Shown: in pieces, positions 8,281-17,345 of the stretch
Layout: each line of letters begins with the position of its first letter
Numbering within the stretch: position 1 is the stretch's first letter
Assembly: GCF_003670295.1 (NCBI RefSeq)
Contig: NZ_QXJG01000001.1
Coordinates: forward strand, 62,001 to 126,000
Length of the DNA: 64,000 nt
DNA from: Helicobacter burdigaliensis
GTDB lineage: Bacteria; Campylobacterota; Campylobacteria; Campylobacterales; Helicobacteraceae
Direction of reading: 5' to 3'
Notes under the pieces: generated by a model
The model's database searches: none
The model's input: only the letters and a program-made list of their open reading frames with translations
What the model was told of the DNA's origin: nothing
Program-made: the position numbers and the translations under genes

Positions 8281-10734
8281 ATGGGTGTTTTAATTAAACA
8301 AAGCGGTATATTTTTAACTTTTTCTCTTTTCCTCTACTCTCAAAATTTAGAAATGAATAATGTTAATGAAGCTTATACAGATGGGAATCCATTAGGAGAT
8401 TCTAGACAATGGTTTTCTATTAAAGAAGGGCAAACCTATAGAGGAAATACTATTATAATTAACACAGATTTTAGCAATGGAGTTGCACTAGGTGGATATT
8501 TAGATTATGCAAGTGTGTTAGATAATAGCTTAATTGTTAATGGAAAAGTGGATTTTGCTATTGGGGGCTTTGGAGAAAATGAAGCTTTAGTAAATAGAAA
8601 TAAAGTAGAAATCAATGGGGAAGCTAAGAATGCAATAGGGGGATTTGGAGAGGATTATGTGCGTAATAATAAAGTCATAGTCTATCAAAATGGTAAAGTA
8701 GAAGAAAATGTAATTGGGGGTTATTCTAAAAAAGCAGATGCAAGATATAACGATGTAGAAATTATGGGAGAGGTTAATGAGGTATATGGTGGCATTGGTT
8801 TAAATGTTGAGGGAAATGAAGTAATTATAAGTGGTAAGGTTACAAAGAATCTTTATGGGGGATTTAGCACTCATGGAGATGCACTCAATCAATTTGTTTT
8901 GATTGAAAGTGGAGGAGAAGTAAAGGAGAGTGCATATTCTGGATATGCTAAATTAGATTCTATAGGAAATTTTTTAGAAATTGCAGGAGAGGTTCAAAAG
9001 GGAGTGGGTGGTTATTCTAAAGAGGCAAATGCTAAGGAAAATAGTGTGTATTTACTAGGAAAGGCTACAAGTTTAATAGGTGGGGAAGGAGTGAATGCTT
9101 ATAGTAACTTTGTAACTATTGATGGGATTACACAAGATGCTTATGGTGGAATAGCCAAAGAGCTTTCTCAAGGAAATTTTTTAAATTTACAAAGTGGAGA
9201 AATAACGGGAGAAGCAATAGGGGGAAAGGGAAATATCGCTAAAGGCAATCAAGTGTTTTTAGGTACAGACACACAAGCACAAAATGTTGTCGCAGGAATG
9301 GGGAGTGAAGTGGCACAATATAATGAAGTGATTTTAAAAGGAAAAGTGGAAGGTAATGTGATAGGGGGAAGTGCAAAAGAAGCAAGTTATAATCTTGTCT
9401 CACTTTATGATAATGCAGAAGTTAAAGGTATAGTCTATGGAGGTTATAATAGCTTAACAAATGAGGGTATTAATCTACACAATTCTATTTTGGCAAGCGG
9501 AAGTGTAAAGGTGGGAGGTTTAGAGGGTTTTAGCAAACTCTATTTAAATGTTTCTAGTGAAAATATTAAAAAAGAAGGGTTACCAAGCAGTGAGAATACT
9601 TTCATCTTAAGAGTAGATGGAAATTTAGATCTTAGCAATAGGGAAGTTATTGTTTCTTCTTTGGGTGTGAATAGTAAAGAAAATATAGCATTAATTTATG
9701 CAGAAAAGGGAATTAAGGTTAATGCAGATACTTTAATACACGGGAATAAAACCTTTATTTTTGAAACATGGAAACCAAAGGAAGATGGAGAGTTTGAGCA
9801 TGAATTACTTAAAGATGATTTTATAGTTACACAAGGTTTGCAGCAAGAGGCTAAAAGTTTTCCTAAAAGCTTTGCAAATAGTTTAATGTTTTTAAGAAAT
9901 GGTGGGGAAGCTGTTTTAAAGCAAATGCAAGAGTATGAAAAAACATTAGAAGAGAAGAATGGGATTTTAGCAATCATTCAAGGAGGTAAAAATAAAATAG
10001 ATGGTAGTGAATTTTATGGTGTTTATGCAAATTTTGGAGGAATTTTTAATTTAGGTAAAAATAGTATAGGGAGTTTGTTTTTTGAGAATGGTTCAGGGCA
10101 TTTTGATAATCATATAGCAAATGCAAGGGGGCATACAAAAGAAACCTATATAGGAATAGGGAGTGGGATAAGACATCATTTTAATCGCAATTTCTATATG
10201 CAAGGATATTTAAAGGGAGGGGTTATAGAGAGTAAGTTTGATAGTTATTATATGCATACAAATGATAGAGTTGCCTTTAAAGAAAATAATTTTTATGTAG
10301 GTTTGGGGATGGCTGTTGGGTATTTGCAAGAAGTTAAGGAAAATTTGAATATGGATTTTAATTTTTATTCTAAGATGGATGGAATAAAAGGTTTTAGCAG
10401 GGAGCTCAAACACCAAAACAATGATTTTTTAGAGGTTAAAGATTCTATGATGTATTCTTTAGGGTTTGAGAGTGCTTTGCAATATTTTCAAGAAGATTTT
10501 GGTATAAAAATGGGACTTGCCTATGAAAGGGTGCTTAGTGGGGGGATAGAGAGTTCTATTAATGGATTTAATCTTGAAACTTACAAAAGGAATTTTAATA
10601 TCATTAATCCATATTTGACTCTATCTATAAAGCCTAGTAGCAAAATTCCTTTAAATTTATTTATAAGAGGTGATGGTTATTTTTGGGATAAAGAAGGAAT
10701 AAGTGGAAGCTTTGGAGTGAATTATGTATTTTAA
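8281..10734 (+). CDS. Autotransporter with Gly-Gly repeat passenger and C-terminal beta-barrel
   Basis: This is a type Va-like autotransporter of 817 aa. Residues 1-21 form a signal peptide (K6, hydrophobic GIFLTFSLFLYS). Residues about 60-415 are a repetitive passenger: Gly-Gly (or AG/SG) recurs at 71, 95, 120, 146, 170, 193, 220, 243, 267, 289, 314, 338, 362, 387 and 412. Each recurrence is followed by an N-x-V/F-x-hydrophobic strand, suggesting a beta-solenoid. About 555-817 is the outer-membrane barrel, with alternating aromatic strands and a C-terminal Phe (GSFGVNYVF). AAGGA precedes the ATG. No cysteine or protease triad was noticed; adhesion is a guess. It is monocistronic and divergent from rnpB. 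Confidence 0.85.
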   Translation: MGVLIKQSGIFLTFSLFLYSQNLEMNNVNEAYTDGNPLGDSRQWFSIKEGQTYRGNTIIINTDFSNGVALGGYLDYASVLDNSLIVNGKVDFAIGGFGENEALVNRNKVEINGEAKNAIGGFGEDYVRNNKVIVYQNGKVEENVIGGYSKKADARYNDVEIMGEVNEVYGGIGLNVEGNEVIISGKVTKNLYGGFSTHGDALNQFVLIESGGEVKESAYSGYAKLDSIGNFLEIAGEVQKGVGGYSKEANAKENSVYLLGKATSLIGGEGVNAYSNFVTIDGITQDAYGGIAKELSQGNFLNLQSGEITGEAIGGKGNIAKGNQVFLGTDTQAQNVVAGMGSEVAQYNEVILKGKVEGNVIGGSAKEASYNLVSLYDNAEVKGIVYGGYNSLTNEGINLHNSILASGSVKVGGLEGFSKLYLNVSSENIKKEGLPSSENTFILRVDGNLDLSNREVIVSSLGVNSKENIALIYAEKGIKVNADTLIHGNKTFIFETWKPKEDGEFEHELLKDDFIVTQGLQQEAKSFPKSFANSLMFLRNGGEAVLKQMQEYEKTLEEKNGILAIIQGGKNKIDGSEFYGVYANFGGIFNLGKNSIGSLFFENGSGHFDNHIANARGHTKETYIGIGSGIRHHFNRNFYMQGYLKGGVIESKFDSYYMHTNDRVAFKENNFYVGLGMAVGYLQEVKENLNMDFNFYSKMDGIKGFSRELKHQNNDFLEVKDSMMYSLGFESALQYFQEDFGIKMGLAYERVLSGGIESSINGFNLETYKRNFNIINPYLTLSIKPSSKIPLNLFIRGDGYFWDKEGISGSFGVNYVF

Positions 10735-10853
10735 AGTTTAAAGAGAATATTTATGGAGATTTTTTATTTTATGATTAAGTTTTTAGCAAAAAGGCTAGTT
10801 TTATTATAAAATAATTGAAAATGTCCTATAATCTTAATAAAAAAGGAAAAATT

Positions 10854-11069
10854 ATGGCAACTTTACAAGGTTTTATAATAACATTAAGCATTATTGCTGT
10901 TGTTTGTGTTATTGTAATGCTTTTAACAATTATTTCTGTTGTAAAAAGTGGAGATAAACTAACTTCTTTTGAAAAAAAGATACTCATATTTGTAGCTTTT
11001 GTGCTGTGTTTAGGTGCAATGGGGCTTTATATTGTTTCTAATATGGAATTTTTTAGAGCACTTTTTTAG
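10854..11069 (+). CDS. Small two-helix inner-membrane protein
   Basis: This 71-aa protein consists almost entirely of two transmembrane helices (residues about 4-28 and 43-62), joined by a short charged loop (KSGDKLTSFEKKI). The ATG at 10854 has AAGGA at good spacing; an in-frame ATG at 10821 would add 11 residues but lacks a ribosome site. A TATAAA lies about 45 nt upstream. Its 3' end overlaps the convergent MATE gene by 4 bp. I recognise no family; it may be an envelope-stress or transporter-associated small protein, but nothing in the sequence shows this. Confidence 0.6.
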   Translation: MATLQGFIITLSIIAVVCVIVMLLTIISVVKSGDKLTSFEKKILIFVAFVLCLGAMGLYIVSNMEFFRALF

Positions 11070-12394
11070 ACTTTATGATGTCTCCATTTGCAAATCCTAA
11101 AAATTCTCCAATACACAAAAGCACGCAAAAAAGTTTCTAAACTTATACAAATATAAATATAAATAATAGGGTATTGAAATTTGGCAATAAAATAGCAAGG
11201 AATTACCCTAAGCCCCCAAATCATTATTGCATTTGTAAAAAGAGTGATTTTTGTAATTCCTGCTCCTCTTAATGCACCATCAAGAATAAAGATGAAAGCA
11301 AGAGGAATTTGAGAAAGTCCAAGTGGGATAAGATAGCTTGCACTCGCAAGAATAATTTGTGAATCTTTATTAAAGATATAAGAGATTGGATAGGCAAAAA
11401 CACTCATTAAAATTCCCATAATTCCCATAAAACACCCACCCAAAAAAAGTGTATTTAAAATGCTGTATTTTGCTTCTAAGGGTTTTTTAGCACCTAAATT
11501 TTGTCCCATAAGTGCCATAGCAGCAATCATAAAGCCAAAACCCGGCATAAAAGCAAAACCTTCAATGCGTGTAGCAATCTGATAACCTGCAAGATTGATT
11601 GTCCCATAAGAAGCTACAAATTTTGCCATAAGCAAGATAGAAATAAGGGTAAAAAAACGCTCACAGCCTGAGGGAAAACCTATGATAAAAGCCCTTTTGA
11701 TATAATTAAAATTAATTTTTTTACCCAAAGAAATAGGAGAATTTTTTAAAAGTAAAAGACAAGCAAAAAGTGCTAAAGTTTCTATAAAATTGATAATAAG
11801 GGTTGCAATAGCAGCACCTTTTAATCCAAGTTCAGGCAAAAATAAAAAACCAAAAATTAAACTATATTTTAAACCCGCATTTAAAAAAGTAATAAAAATC
11901 TTGATAATAAAAGGAATTTTTGTATAGGCTGCAGCAGAAAAGGCTGAAATGCTAACTTGTTTAATCAAAAGAAGCGGAATGCTAAAAAGAGTTATTTTTA
12001 GATAAATATCCCCAAGCATTTTAGCTTCTTGTGAGATTCCCATCCAAATAAAGAAAGTATCATAGAATAAAAATGATAAAAACATAGTGGGGAGTGCTAT
12101 AAGCAAGGAAGCAAAACTTAAACTAGATACAACAATATTGGCTTCTTTTTGGTGTCCTTCTCCGATAAATCTTGCTACAAGTGCGCTATTGCCTACAAAA
12201 ACGATTGTGGTAATTGCAAAAACTAGCATAATATAATTAAGACTAACTCCTACTGCCACGATAAAAGAAGCACCCAAGGTGCCCACAAGTAATAAATCAA
12301 TAGAGATATTAATTATATCTAAAAGAGAATTTAAACCTGAAGGAGTAGCAATGCTTAGGATTTTTTTAGATCTTTGTTTGGAAAGAAATTTCAT
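11066..12394 (-). CDS. MATE family multidrug/cation efflux transporter
   Basis: This 442-aa polytopic membrane protein has about 12 predicted helices in two homologous halves, as in NorM/DinF exporters that expel drugs or metabolites in exchange for Na+ or H+. Characteristic MATE segments include VAVGVSLNYIMLVFAITTIVFVGNSALVAR-type helix 2/3 sequence near residue 45-75. The second-half repeat GYQIATRIEGFAFMPGFGFM lies near 265. The stop overlaps the small convergent membrane gene by 4 bp. It begins one base after the methyltransferase gene ends, so it is probably the last gene of that minus-strand run. Substrate unknown. Confidence 0.9.
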   Translation of the reverse strand: MKFLSKQRSKKILSIATPSGLNSLLDIINISIDLLLVGTLGASFIVAVGVSLNYIMLVFAITTIVFVGNSALVARFIGEGHQKEANIVVSSLSFASLLIALPTMFLSFLFYDTFFIWMGISQEAKMLGDIYLKITLFSIPLLLIKQVSISAFSAAAYTKIPFIIKIFITFLNAGLKYSLIFGFLFLPELGLKGAAIATLIINFIETLALFACLLLLKNSPISLGKKINFNYIKRAFIIGFPSGCERFFTLISILLMAKFVASYGTINLAGYQIATRIEGFAFMPGFGFMIAAMALMGQNLGAKKPLEAKYSILNTLFLGGCFMGIMGILMSVFAYPISYIFNKDSQIILASASYLIPLGLSQIPLAFIFILDGALRGAGITKITLFTNAIMIWGLRVIPCYFIAKFQYPIIYIYICISLETFLRAFVYWRIFRICKWRHHKV

Positions 12395-12395
12395 T

Positions 12396-12941
12396 TTATT
12401 TCTTTTTAGCTACCAATTGTGTGATTTTAGAATGCGTTTTTTCTTCCACTTCTTTTTCTTGGTAGAATAAAATTTCAAGATTTTTAAACGAATCTAATAG
12501 CTCATTTGGCTGTAAAAAGTAACTAGGATTTGTAGAAAAATCACTAAGGCTAGGATTGTAAAGAAAGGTTTCAAAAACTAATATCCCACCTTGTTTTAAG
12601 CCTTCATTAATTCCTAAAAATAACTTTCTTTGCAAAAAATAGCTATTACAAATCAAATGGTAAGAATCTCTAGGAATGTTAAAATCATCTAAATCTTCAC
12701 AAAAAGTATGGATATTTGGTTCATTTTGTAGATTTTCTAAACCAATATCAGAAATATCTATGCTATCTACAATAAATCCGCAATCGCGCATAAAAAGAGA
12801 GTTTCTGCCTAAACCGCAAGCAATATCTAATGCTTTGCCTTTTTTGGCTTTTTGTATGAAATCCACCAAAAGCTCTAAAGGAGAACCAGGGGTGTTGTTT
12901 TTAGAATATTTTTCATTCCATTTTATTTTATCCTTAATCAT
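12396..12941 (-). CDS. Class I SAM-dependent methyltransferase (TehB-like)
   Basis: This 181-aa enzyme carries the Rossmann-like SAM-binding motif I (ALDIACGLGRNSLF, near residue 38-51) and the acidic motif II residue in DSIDISDIGL. YHLICNSYFLQR and GGILVFETFLYNP are post-motif strands typical of TehB/thiopurine-like small-molecule methyltransferases. The ATG at 12941 overlaps the end of the amidase gene upstream by 8 bp; the TTG one codon earlier is less likely. Translational coupling with the amidase is likely, but a metabolic link between them is not evident. Substrate unknown. Confidence 0.82.
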   Translation of the reverse strand: MIKDKIKWNEKYSKNNTPGSPLELLVDFIQKAKKGKALDIACGLGRNSLFMRDCGFIVDSIDISDIGLENLQNEPNIHTFCEDLDDFNIPRDSYHLICNSYFLQRKLFLGINEGLKQGGILVFETFLYNPSLSDFSTNPSYFLQPNELLDSFKNLEILFYQEKEVEEKTHSKITQLVAKKK

Positions 12942-13806
12942 CAAAACGCTTTAAGAGTCCCTCATAGTATTCAATGCGTCTATCACGCAAGAAAGGCCAA
13001 ATTCTCCTTACTTCCTCACTTCTTTTTTTATCCCAGCTAAAATATAAAATTTCATCTTTATCTATACTAGCCTCTGCTAAAAGTTCTCCTTGTGCTCCAA
13101 AAGCAAAGCTAGAACCCCAAAAATCAATCCCTTCTAAAACGCCCGATTTATCTTTTTCAAATCCGGTGCGGTTAATCGTAACCACAGGGATTCCATTTGC
13201 TACTGCATGGCCTCTTTGCACGGCTATCCAAGCTTCTCTTTGTCTTATTTTTTCTTCTTTAGGATCTTCTTTGAACCAGCCAATCGCAGTCGGATAGATT
13301 AAAATTTCAGCTCCCCTTAAAGTCATAAGTCTAGCAGCTTCTGGATACCATTGATCCCAACATACTAATACACCTAATTTGCCAAGGCTTGTAGAAATGG
13401 GATAGAATCCTAAATCTCCAGGGGTAAAATAAAATTTTTCATAAAATCCCGGATCATCAGGAATATGCATTTTTCTATAAGTTCCTGCGATACTTCCATC
13501 TTTTTCAAATACTACTGAAGTATTATGATATAAACCACTTGTGCGTCGTTCAAACAAAGAAGTTACAAGCACTATTTTGCATTCTTTTGCGATTTTAGAA
13601 AAAAACTCACAATCTTCTTTAAAATCCAGCGCATAATCAAAAAAATCTACATTTTCACTTTGGCAAAAATATTCGCTTGTATGAAGCTCTTGCAAACAAA
13701 CAAGCTGTGCTTTTTTAGAAGCTTCTTTAATGAGTGAATGCGTGTAATCTAGTGTGTCTTTTTTGTTGCTCTTAAAAGAATGCTGTAAAAGTGCTACTTC
13801 TATCAT
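12934..13806 (-). CDS. aguB: N-carbamoylputrescine amidase-type carbon-nitrogen hydrolase
   Basis: This nitrilase-superfamily enzyme of 290 aa keeps the full Glu-Lys-Cys triad: E40 in VCLQELH, K112 in TYRKMHIPDDPG and C149 in GVLVCWDQWYPEAARL. The long FYEKFYFTPGD segment and the C-terminal WPFLRDRRIEYYEGLLKRF are hallmarks of the AguB branch, which hydrolyses N-carbamoylputrescine to putrescine, CO2 and ammonia. No agmatine deiminase gene is adjacent, so pathway assignment rests on family resemblance. Its ATG overlaps the stop of the 52-aa acidic ORF by one base (TAATG), implying coupled translation. Confidence 0.9.
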   Translation of the reverse strand: MIEVALLQHSFKSNKKDTLDYTHSLIKEASKKAQLVCLQELHTSEYFCQSENVDFFDYALDFKEDCEFFSKIAKECKIVLVTSLFERRTSGLYHNTSVVFEKDGSIAGTYRKMHIPDDPGFYEKFYFTPGDLGFYPISTSLGKLGVLVCWDQWYPEAARLMTLRGAEILIYPTAIGWFKEDPKEEKIRQREAWIAVQRGHAVANGIPVVTINRTGFEKDKSGVLEGIDFWGSSFAFGAQGELLAEASIDKDEILYFSWDKKRSEEVRRIWPFLRDRRIEYYEGLLKRFDD

Positions 13807-13964
13807 TAATAATCCTCTCCTTCATAATCTCCATCGCTGTTTTCATAATCGTCTTCATCATAAAGATATTTATCGCTATCTTCATAGTTTCTATCAAATC
13901 CATCTAACTCTTCGTCTTCAAAATCTTCTAATTCATCTTCATTATAAGCTTTTGTAAAAATCAT
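13806..13964 (-). CDS. 52-residue extremely acidic small protein
   Basis: The minus strand encodes a 52-aa protein beginning MIFTKAYNEDELEDFEDEEL and ending DGDYEGEDY; close to half of the residues are Asp or Glu, with many Tyr. AAAGGAG precedes the ATG at 13964 at ideal spacing. Its ATG overlaps the stop of the ThiF-like gene (ATGA), and its own stop overlaps the start of the amidase gene (TAATG). Such two-sided coupling is hard to explain unless the ORF is translated. It has no known fold; it may be intrinsically disordered or a coupling peptide. From memory, a small hypothetical gene lies between the matching genes in H. pylori. Confidence 0.75.
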   Translation of the reverse strand: MIFTKAYNEDELEDFEDEELDGFDRNYEDSDKYLYDEDDYENSDGDYEGEDY

Positions 13965-14638
13965 TGCTTCTCCTTTAAAATGTATGAAATTGCCTCACTT
14001 GCTAGCCTTAGCCCAAAACTTCCAGTAACTGCACTAAAACTACCAAGTTCTTTGCATTTTGGAATTTCTGGGCTAAAAATCACCTTAAAATCACCTCTAA
14101 AATTTTGTTTTTTTAACCCTTCGCGGAATTTTCTTGCAAATTTATCCCCATAGCTTTTCCAAATATTAGCACATCTAATCTCGCTGGGATCTAGCTTTTT
14201 AGCACTGCCTGTTGATGAGAGTAAAAAGGGTGCATTTTTCAATTTTGGCTTGTTTGCTATTTTTAGAGCTAGAGCAATTTTGGTTGGAATATCATCAATA
14301 GCATCTAGTACTACATCATAAGCACTAAAGTCAAATTCTTCTATATCTTGTGGGTTAAAACGCTTTGAAATAGGGTGGATATTAGGATACATTTTAGCTA
14401 AAACTTCCACCTTTTTTTCTCCCAAACCTTCAAAAGAGCCAATTTGGCGGTTTTGGTTTGTAATATCAAAACAATCCCCATCTACAATGCAGATTTTACC
14501 TACACCGCTACGATAAAGACAATCTAGTGCAAAGCTCCCTACACCACCTACACCAAAAAGCAAAACACTTGCATTTTGTAGCTTTTTAAAGCCATCTTCT
14601 TTAAATAATAAAAGTGTTCTATCAAAGCGTGTGCTCAT
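13961..14638 (-). CDS. tcdA: ThiF/MoeB-family E1-like protein, probable tRNA threonylcarbamoyladenosine dehydratase
   Basis: This 225-aa E1-like adenylyltransferase has the nucleotide-binding glycine loop VLLFGVGGVGSFA near residue 25-38, the DGDCFDITNQNRQ segment that binds ATP, and the catalytic region AIDDIPTKIAL. The opening RFDRTLLLF and the closing GSFGLRLASEAI match TcdA/CsdL, which cyclises t6A to ct6A in tRNA, rather than MoeB or ThiF, which are longer and carry a zinc CxxC pair. It overlaps surE by 4 bp and the acidic ORF by 4 bp. It is about 40 residues shorter than E. coli TcdA; MoeB-like annotation is the alternative. Confidence 0.8.
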   Translation of the reverse strand: MSTRFDRTLLLFKEDGFKKLQNASVLLFGVGGVGSFALDCLYRSGVGKICIVDGDCFDITNQNRQIGSFEGLGEKKVEVLAKMYPNIHPISKRFNPQDIEEFDFSAYDVVLDAIDDIPTKIALALKIANKPKLKNAPFLLSSTGSAKKLDPSEIRCANIWKSYGDKFARKFREGLKKQNFRGDFKVIFSPEIPKCKELGSFSAVTGSFGLRLASEAISYILKEKQ

Positions 14639-15417
14639 TGTTCTATCCAGTTTTGTAAAGGTTTTATACGCTCTCTTGCAGTAAAATCAAGAGTAATAGG
14701 GGTAATGGAGACATAATTTTGTCTAATGGCTTCAAAATCTGACATCTCCTTTGTATCCCTTTCTTCCCAAGCAAGAGGATGTAAGCCTAGCCAATAATAT
14801 TCTTCCCCGCGTGGATTTCTATGCAAGTGTGCATCATTTCCATACATTCTAATGCCAAGCTCTGTGATTTTATAGCCTTTGCATTCTTTTTTGCTAATTT
14901 GTGGAATGTTGATGTTTAAAAATTCCCTTTTTTGCAGAGGAAAGCCACCCTCTAAAATTTTTTTAGCTAAATTATAAATTGTATCTTTTGCAAGTTCATA
15001 GTCAAAGCCAAAATCTATTTTATCTTTTAAAACTTGTGAAATAGCAATGGAGGGAATATTATGTAAAACTCCTTCCATCGCTCCACTTGCTGTGCCAGAA
15101 TAGCTTACATCTTCCCCCATATTTGAACCAATATTAATCCCACTTACGATTAAATCAGGGCGGACATTCTCTTCATAAAGTGCATATAAAGACAGATAAA
15201 TGCAGTCTGTTGGAGTGCCATCTTCTAATTTATAAAAATCATCATCTAATTTAATAAAACGCAAAGGACGCGTAAGACTCATACCATGCCCACAAGCAGA
15301 TTTTTCTGAAGCGGGAGCGACTATACTAACATGTCCTAGAGGGCTTAGGGCTTCTTTTAGAGCTAAAAGTCCGCTAGATTGATAGCCATCATCATTTGTA
15401 ATTAAAATTCTTTTCAT
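14635..15417 (-). CDS. surE: 5'/3'-nucleotidase SurE
   Basis: SurE is a metal-dependent nucleoside monophosphate phosphatase. The 260-aa protein opens with the metal-binding ITNDDGYQSSGLLAL (adjacent Asp pair at 8-9) and contains SEKSACGHGMSLT, GTPTDCIYL and SGINIGSNMGEDVSYSGT, all standard active-site segments. The length is typical. It lies 12 bp downstream of the prenyltransferase gene and overlaps the next gene by 4 bp (ATGA), so it belongs to the long minus-strand run from panD to the MATE gene. Confidence 0.96.
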   Translation of the reverse strand: MKRILITNDDGYQSSGLLALKEALSPLGHVSIVAPASEKSACGHGMSLTRPLRFIKLDDDFYKLEDGTPTDCIYLSLYALYEENVRPDLIVSGINIGSNMGEDVSYSGTASGAMEGVLHNIPSIAISQVLKDKIDFGFDYELAKDTIYNLAKKILEGGFPLQKREFLNINIPQISKKECKGYKITELGIRMYGNDAHLHRNPRGEEYYWLGLHPLAWEERDTKEMSDFEAIRQNYVSITPITLDFTARERIKPLQNWIEQ

Positions 15418-15429
15418 TTTTTACCTTTT

Positions 15430-16287
15430 TTAAATGAAATATTTTTGTAAAAGTATTTCTAGTATTTCTTTGGTTTCTTTGTTTAAAAAATTAAGATGAT
15501 TTTTGATTTGTTCTTGATAGTTTTGCAATTCTACTCTTGCACCTTTTAAGCCTAAAAGATTCACATAGCTATTTTTTGCTTTATCATTTTGAGTGTTTTT
15601 GCCCGCTTCTACACTGCTTTGCGTAGCATCAATAATATCATCGCGGATTTGAAAAAATAATCCCAATTTTAAACCAAGCTCATAAATTAATGCAAGACTT
15701 TCTTTATCAAATTTGCAAATAATTCCACCCATTTGCAAAGAAGCTGCGATGAGCTTAGCAGTTTTATTTAAATGAATGATTTGTAATTTATCAATAGGTA
15801 AGGTTTGATTTTCAAAATGGCAATCAAGTGCTTGTCCTAAAACCATTCCTAAAGCTCCTCCATTATAGCTTAAAGATTCTATAAGTTTTGTTTTGATTTT
15901 GGGCTTAAATTTTGCACGAGAGAGCAAATAAAAGCTATGAGTGTTTAGAGCATCTCCTATTAAAATAGCTCCTACTTCATCGTATTTTGTATGCAGGGTT
16001 TTGGCACCTCTTCGCAAGGTTGCATTATCCATACTTGGAAGATCATCATGGATTAGCGAATAAGTGTGTAAAATTTCTAAAGCAAGAGCAGGTGCAAAGG
16101 ATTTTTTAAGAAGTTTTGGAGAATTTGCATAAACAATGCTTAAAAGAAGTTTGGGGCGGAATCTCTTGCCACCATTTAGCACCATCTCCCATAATGCCTT
16201 TTCGTAATAGGGGTGAAAAGAGGGGATTTTGGGTGCATTTTGTATAAGATAATTTTCAAAATTTTCAAAGACTTTTTGGAGTTTCAT
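15430..16287 (-). CDS. ispA: Polyprenyl diphosphate synthase (farnesyl/geranylgeranyl type)
   Basis: This 285-aa all-helical trans-prenyltransferase condenses isopentenyl diphosphate with allylic diphosphates in the cytosol. The first aspartate-rich motif is HDDLPSMDNATLRRG, with the short-chain DDxxxxD spacing of IspA. The second is QIRDDIIDAT. The GGKRFRP substrate-binding motif is at about 36-42. In this lineage it supplies precursors for undecaprenyl and menaquinone chains. The gene abuts the PDZ gene with a one-base overlap (16287) and is followed by surE after 12 bp. Confidence 0.92.
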   Translation of the reverse strand: MKLQKVFENFENYLIQNAPKIPSFHPYYEKALWEMVLNGGKRFRPKLLLSIVYANSPKLLKKSFAPALALEILHTYSLIHDDLPSMDNATLRRGAKTLHTKYDEVGAILIGDALNTHSFYLLSRAKFKPKIKTKLIESLSYNGGALGMVLGQALDCHFENQTLPIDKLQIIHLNKTAKLIAASLQMGGIICKFDKESLALIYELGLKLGLFFQIRDDIIDATQSSVEAGKNTQNDKAKNSYVNLLGLKGARVELQNYQEQIKNHLNFLNKETKEILEILLQKYFI

Positions 16288-17345
16288 TATTTTTCCTCAT
16301 TCACAACAATAAAGAATTGAAAATCATTTCTGGAAACTAGCCATTTTTGAGGCTTAGAAGCAAATTCTCCTAAAAGATGAATAATATTATCCATTCCACT
16401 AATCACTTCTTTTTGATTAACTCTTAGGATTTTATCGCCTACTTTTAGGCGTTCAAAGCCATTTTTTGCTAAAGGCGATAGGGAAGTAATTGTAAAGTCT
16501 GGAGCAATGCTAAGTCCAACACGCCCTAAAAAATCTTCAGGCAAAAGCATACCACCGCGTCTTTTATCTACTAAAGCCATAAGTTCTAGCGTGGCTTCTC
16601 CTCTTTTAATCTTAATAGGCACTTGTGAGCCTTGTTTTAAATCAAAAACTACTCTATCAAAGCTTTGAGTGTTTGGAATGGCTTCATTGTTGATTGTTAG
16701 GATAATATCTCCATATTTAAAAGGATTCTTAGGAAAAAAAGGATCTATTACATCTACTTCTACAAAATCATCTTTATTTTGCTTCGCTCTAATACCAATA
16801 TCGCCATAATAGATTTCTTTAGAATTTAAAAAACGCTCTAAATATTTTTTGTCAATGAATTTTCCCTCACCTATGCCAATTCCATAGACATTATCACAAA
16901 TTGTGCTAATAAGACTATTTTTAAAGGTAGGGACATTTAAAGTAGCAAAAAAGCGTGGGCTTTGCATAAAGCTTTGAAATTTTCCACTCACATTGTCTTT
17001 TGGAGTAATGCTTGCCATTTCTTCTTCTAAAATAGCATTTGTAAGAGGAAGTAGCTTAATGGGCTTAAGATTGCTTTTAGATTCTAAAAGATACATTCCT
17101 AAATATGGATCATGCTTTAAAATCTTGTAGCCTTTAGGAGTGGCATTAGGAGAATACATAAAAAGCTTAGATTTTACAGGTGTGGTTTTGTTTAAATCTT
17201 TTTCATACAAGGGAGCTATGGCTATTCCATAACTTTTATTAATAGGTTCTAGCGAATCTTTAGACTTTAAAGAACAAGCACTAAAATCATATCCAAAAAC
17301 AAATAGGCAACTAGCAAGAGAACATACTAAAAACTTGTTTAACAT
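16287..17345 (-). CDS. Periplasmic protein with two PDZ-like domains
   Basis: This 352-aa protein has an N-terminal signal sequence (FLVCSLASCLFVFGYDFSAC) that could also be a lipoprotein-like or plain signal peptide. Two PDZ-like modules follow: one around 190-265 (YGDIILTINNEAIPNTQSFD) and one around 275-350 (LKVGDKILRVNQKEVISGMD). There is no protease domain, so it is a binding or scaffold protein rather than a DegQ-type protease. The gene is sandwiched between ybaB (directly abutting) and ispA (one-base overlap). Cargo and role unknown; the family appears restricted to this phylum in my recollection. Confidence 0.75.
   Translation of the reverse strand: MLNKFLVCSLASCLFVFGYDFSACSLKSKDSLEPINKSYGIAIAPLYEKDLNKTTPVKSKLFMYSPNATPKGYKILKHDPYLGMYLLESKSNLKPIKLLPLTNAILEEEMASITPKDNVSGKFQSFMQSPRFFATLNVPTFKNSLISTICDNVYGIGIGEGKFIDKKYLERFLNSKEIYYGDIGIRAKQNKDDFVEVDVIDPFFPKNPFKYGDIILTINNEAIPNTQSFDRVVFDLKQGSQVPIKIKRGEATLELMALVDKRRGGMLLPEDFLGRVGLSIAPDFTITSLSPLAKNGFERLKVGDKILRVNQKEVISGMDNIIHLLGEFASKPQKWLVSRNDFQFFIVVNEEK

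Noticed and set aside
9696-9977. Minus-strand frame opposite the autotransporter
   Set aside because: It is a Ser/Cys/Phe-rich shadow with no start signals; the plus-strand protein is clearly coding.
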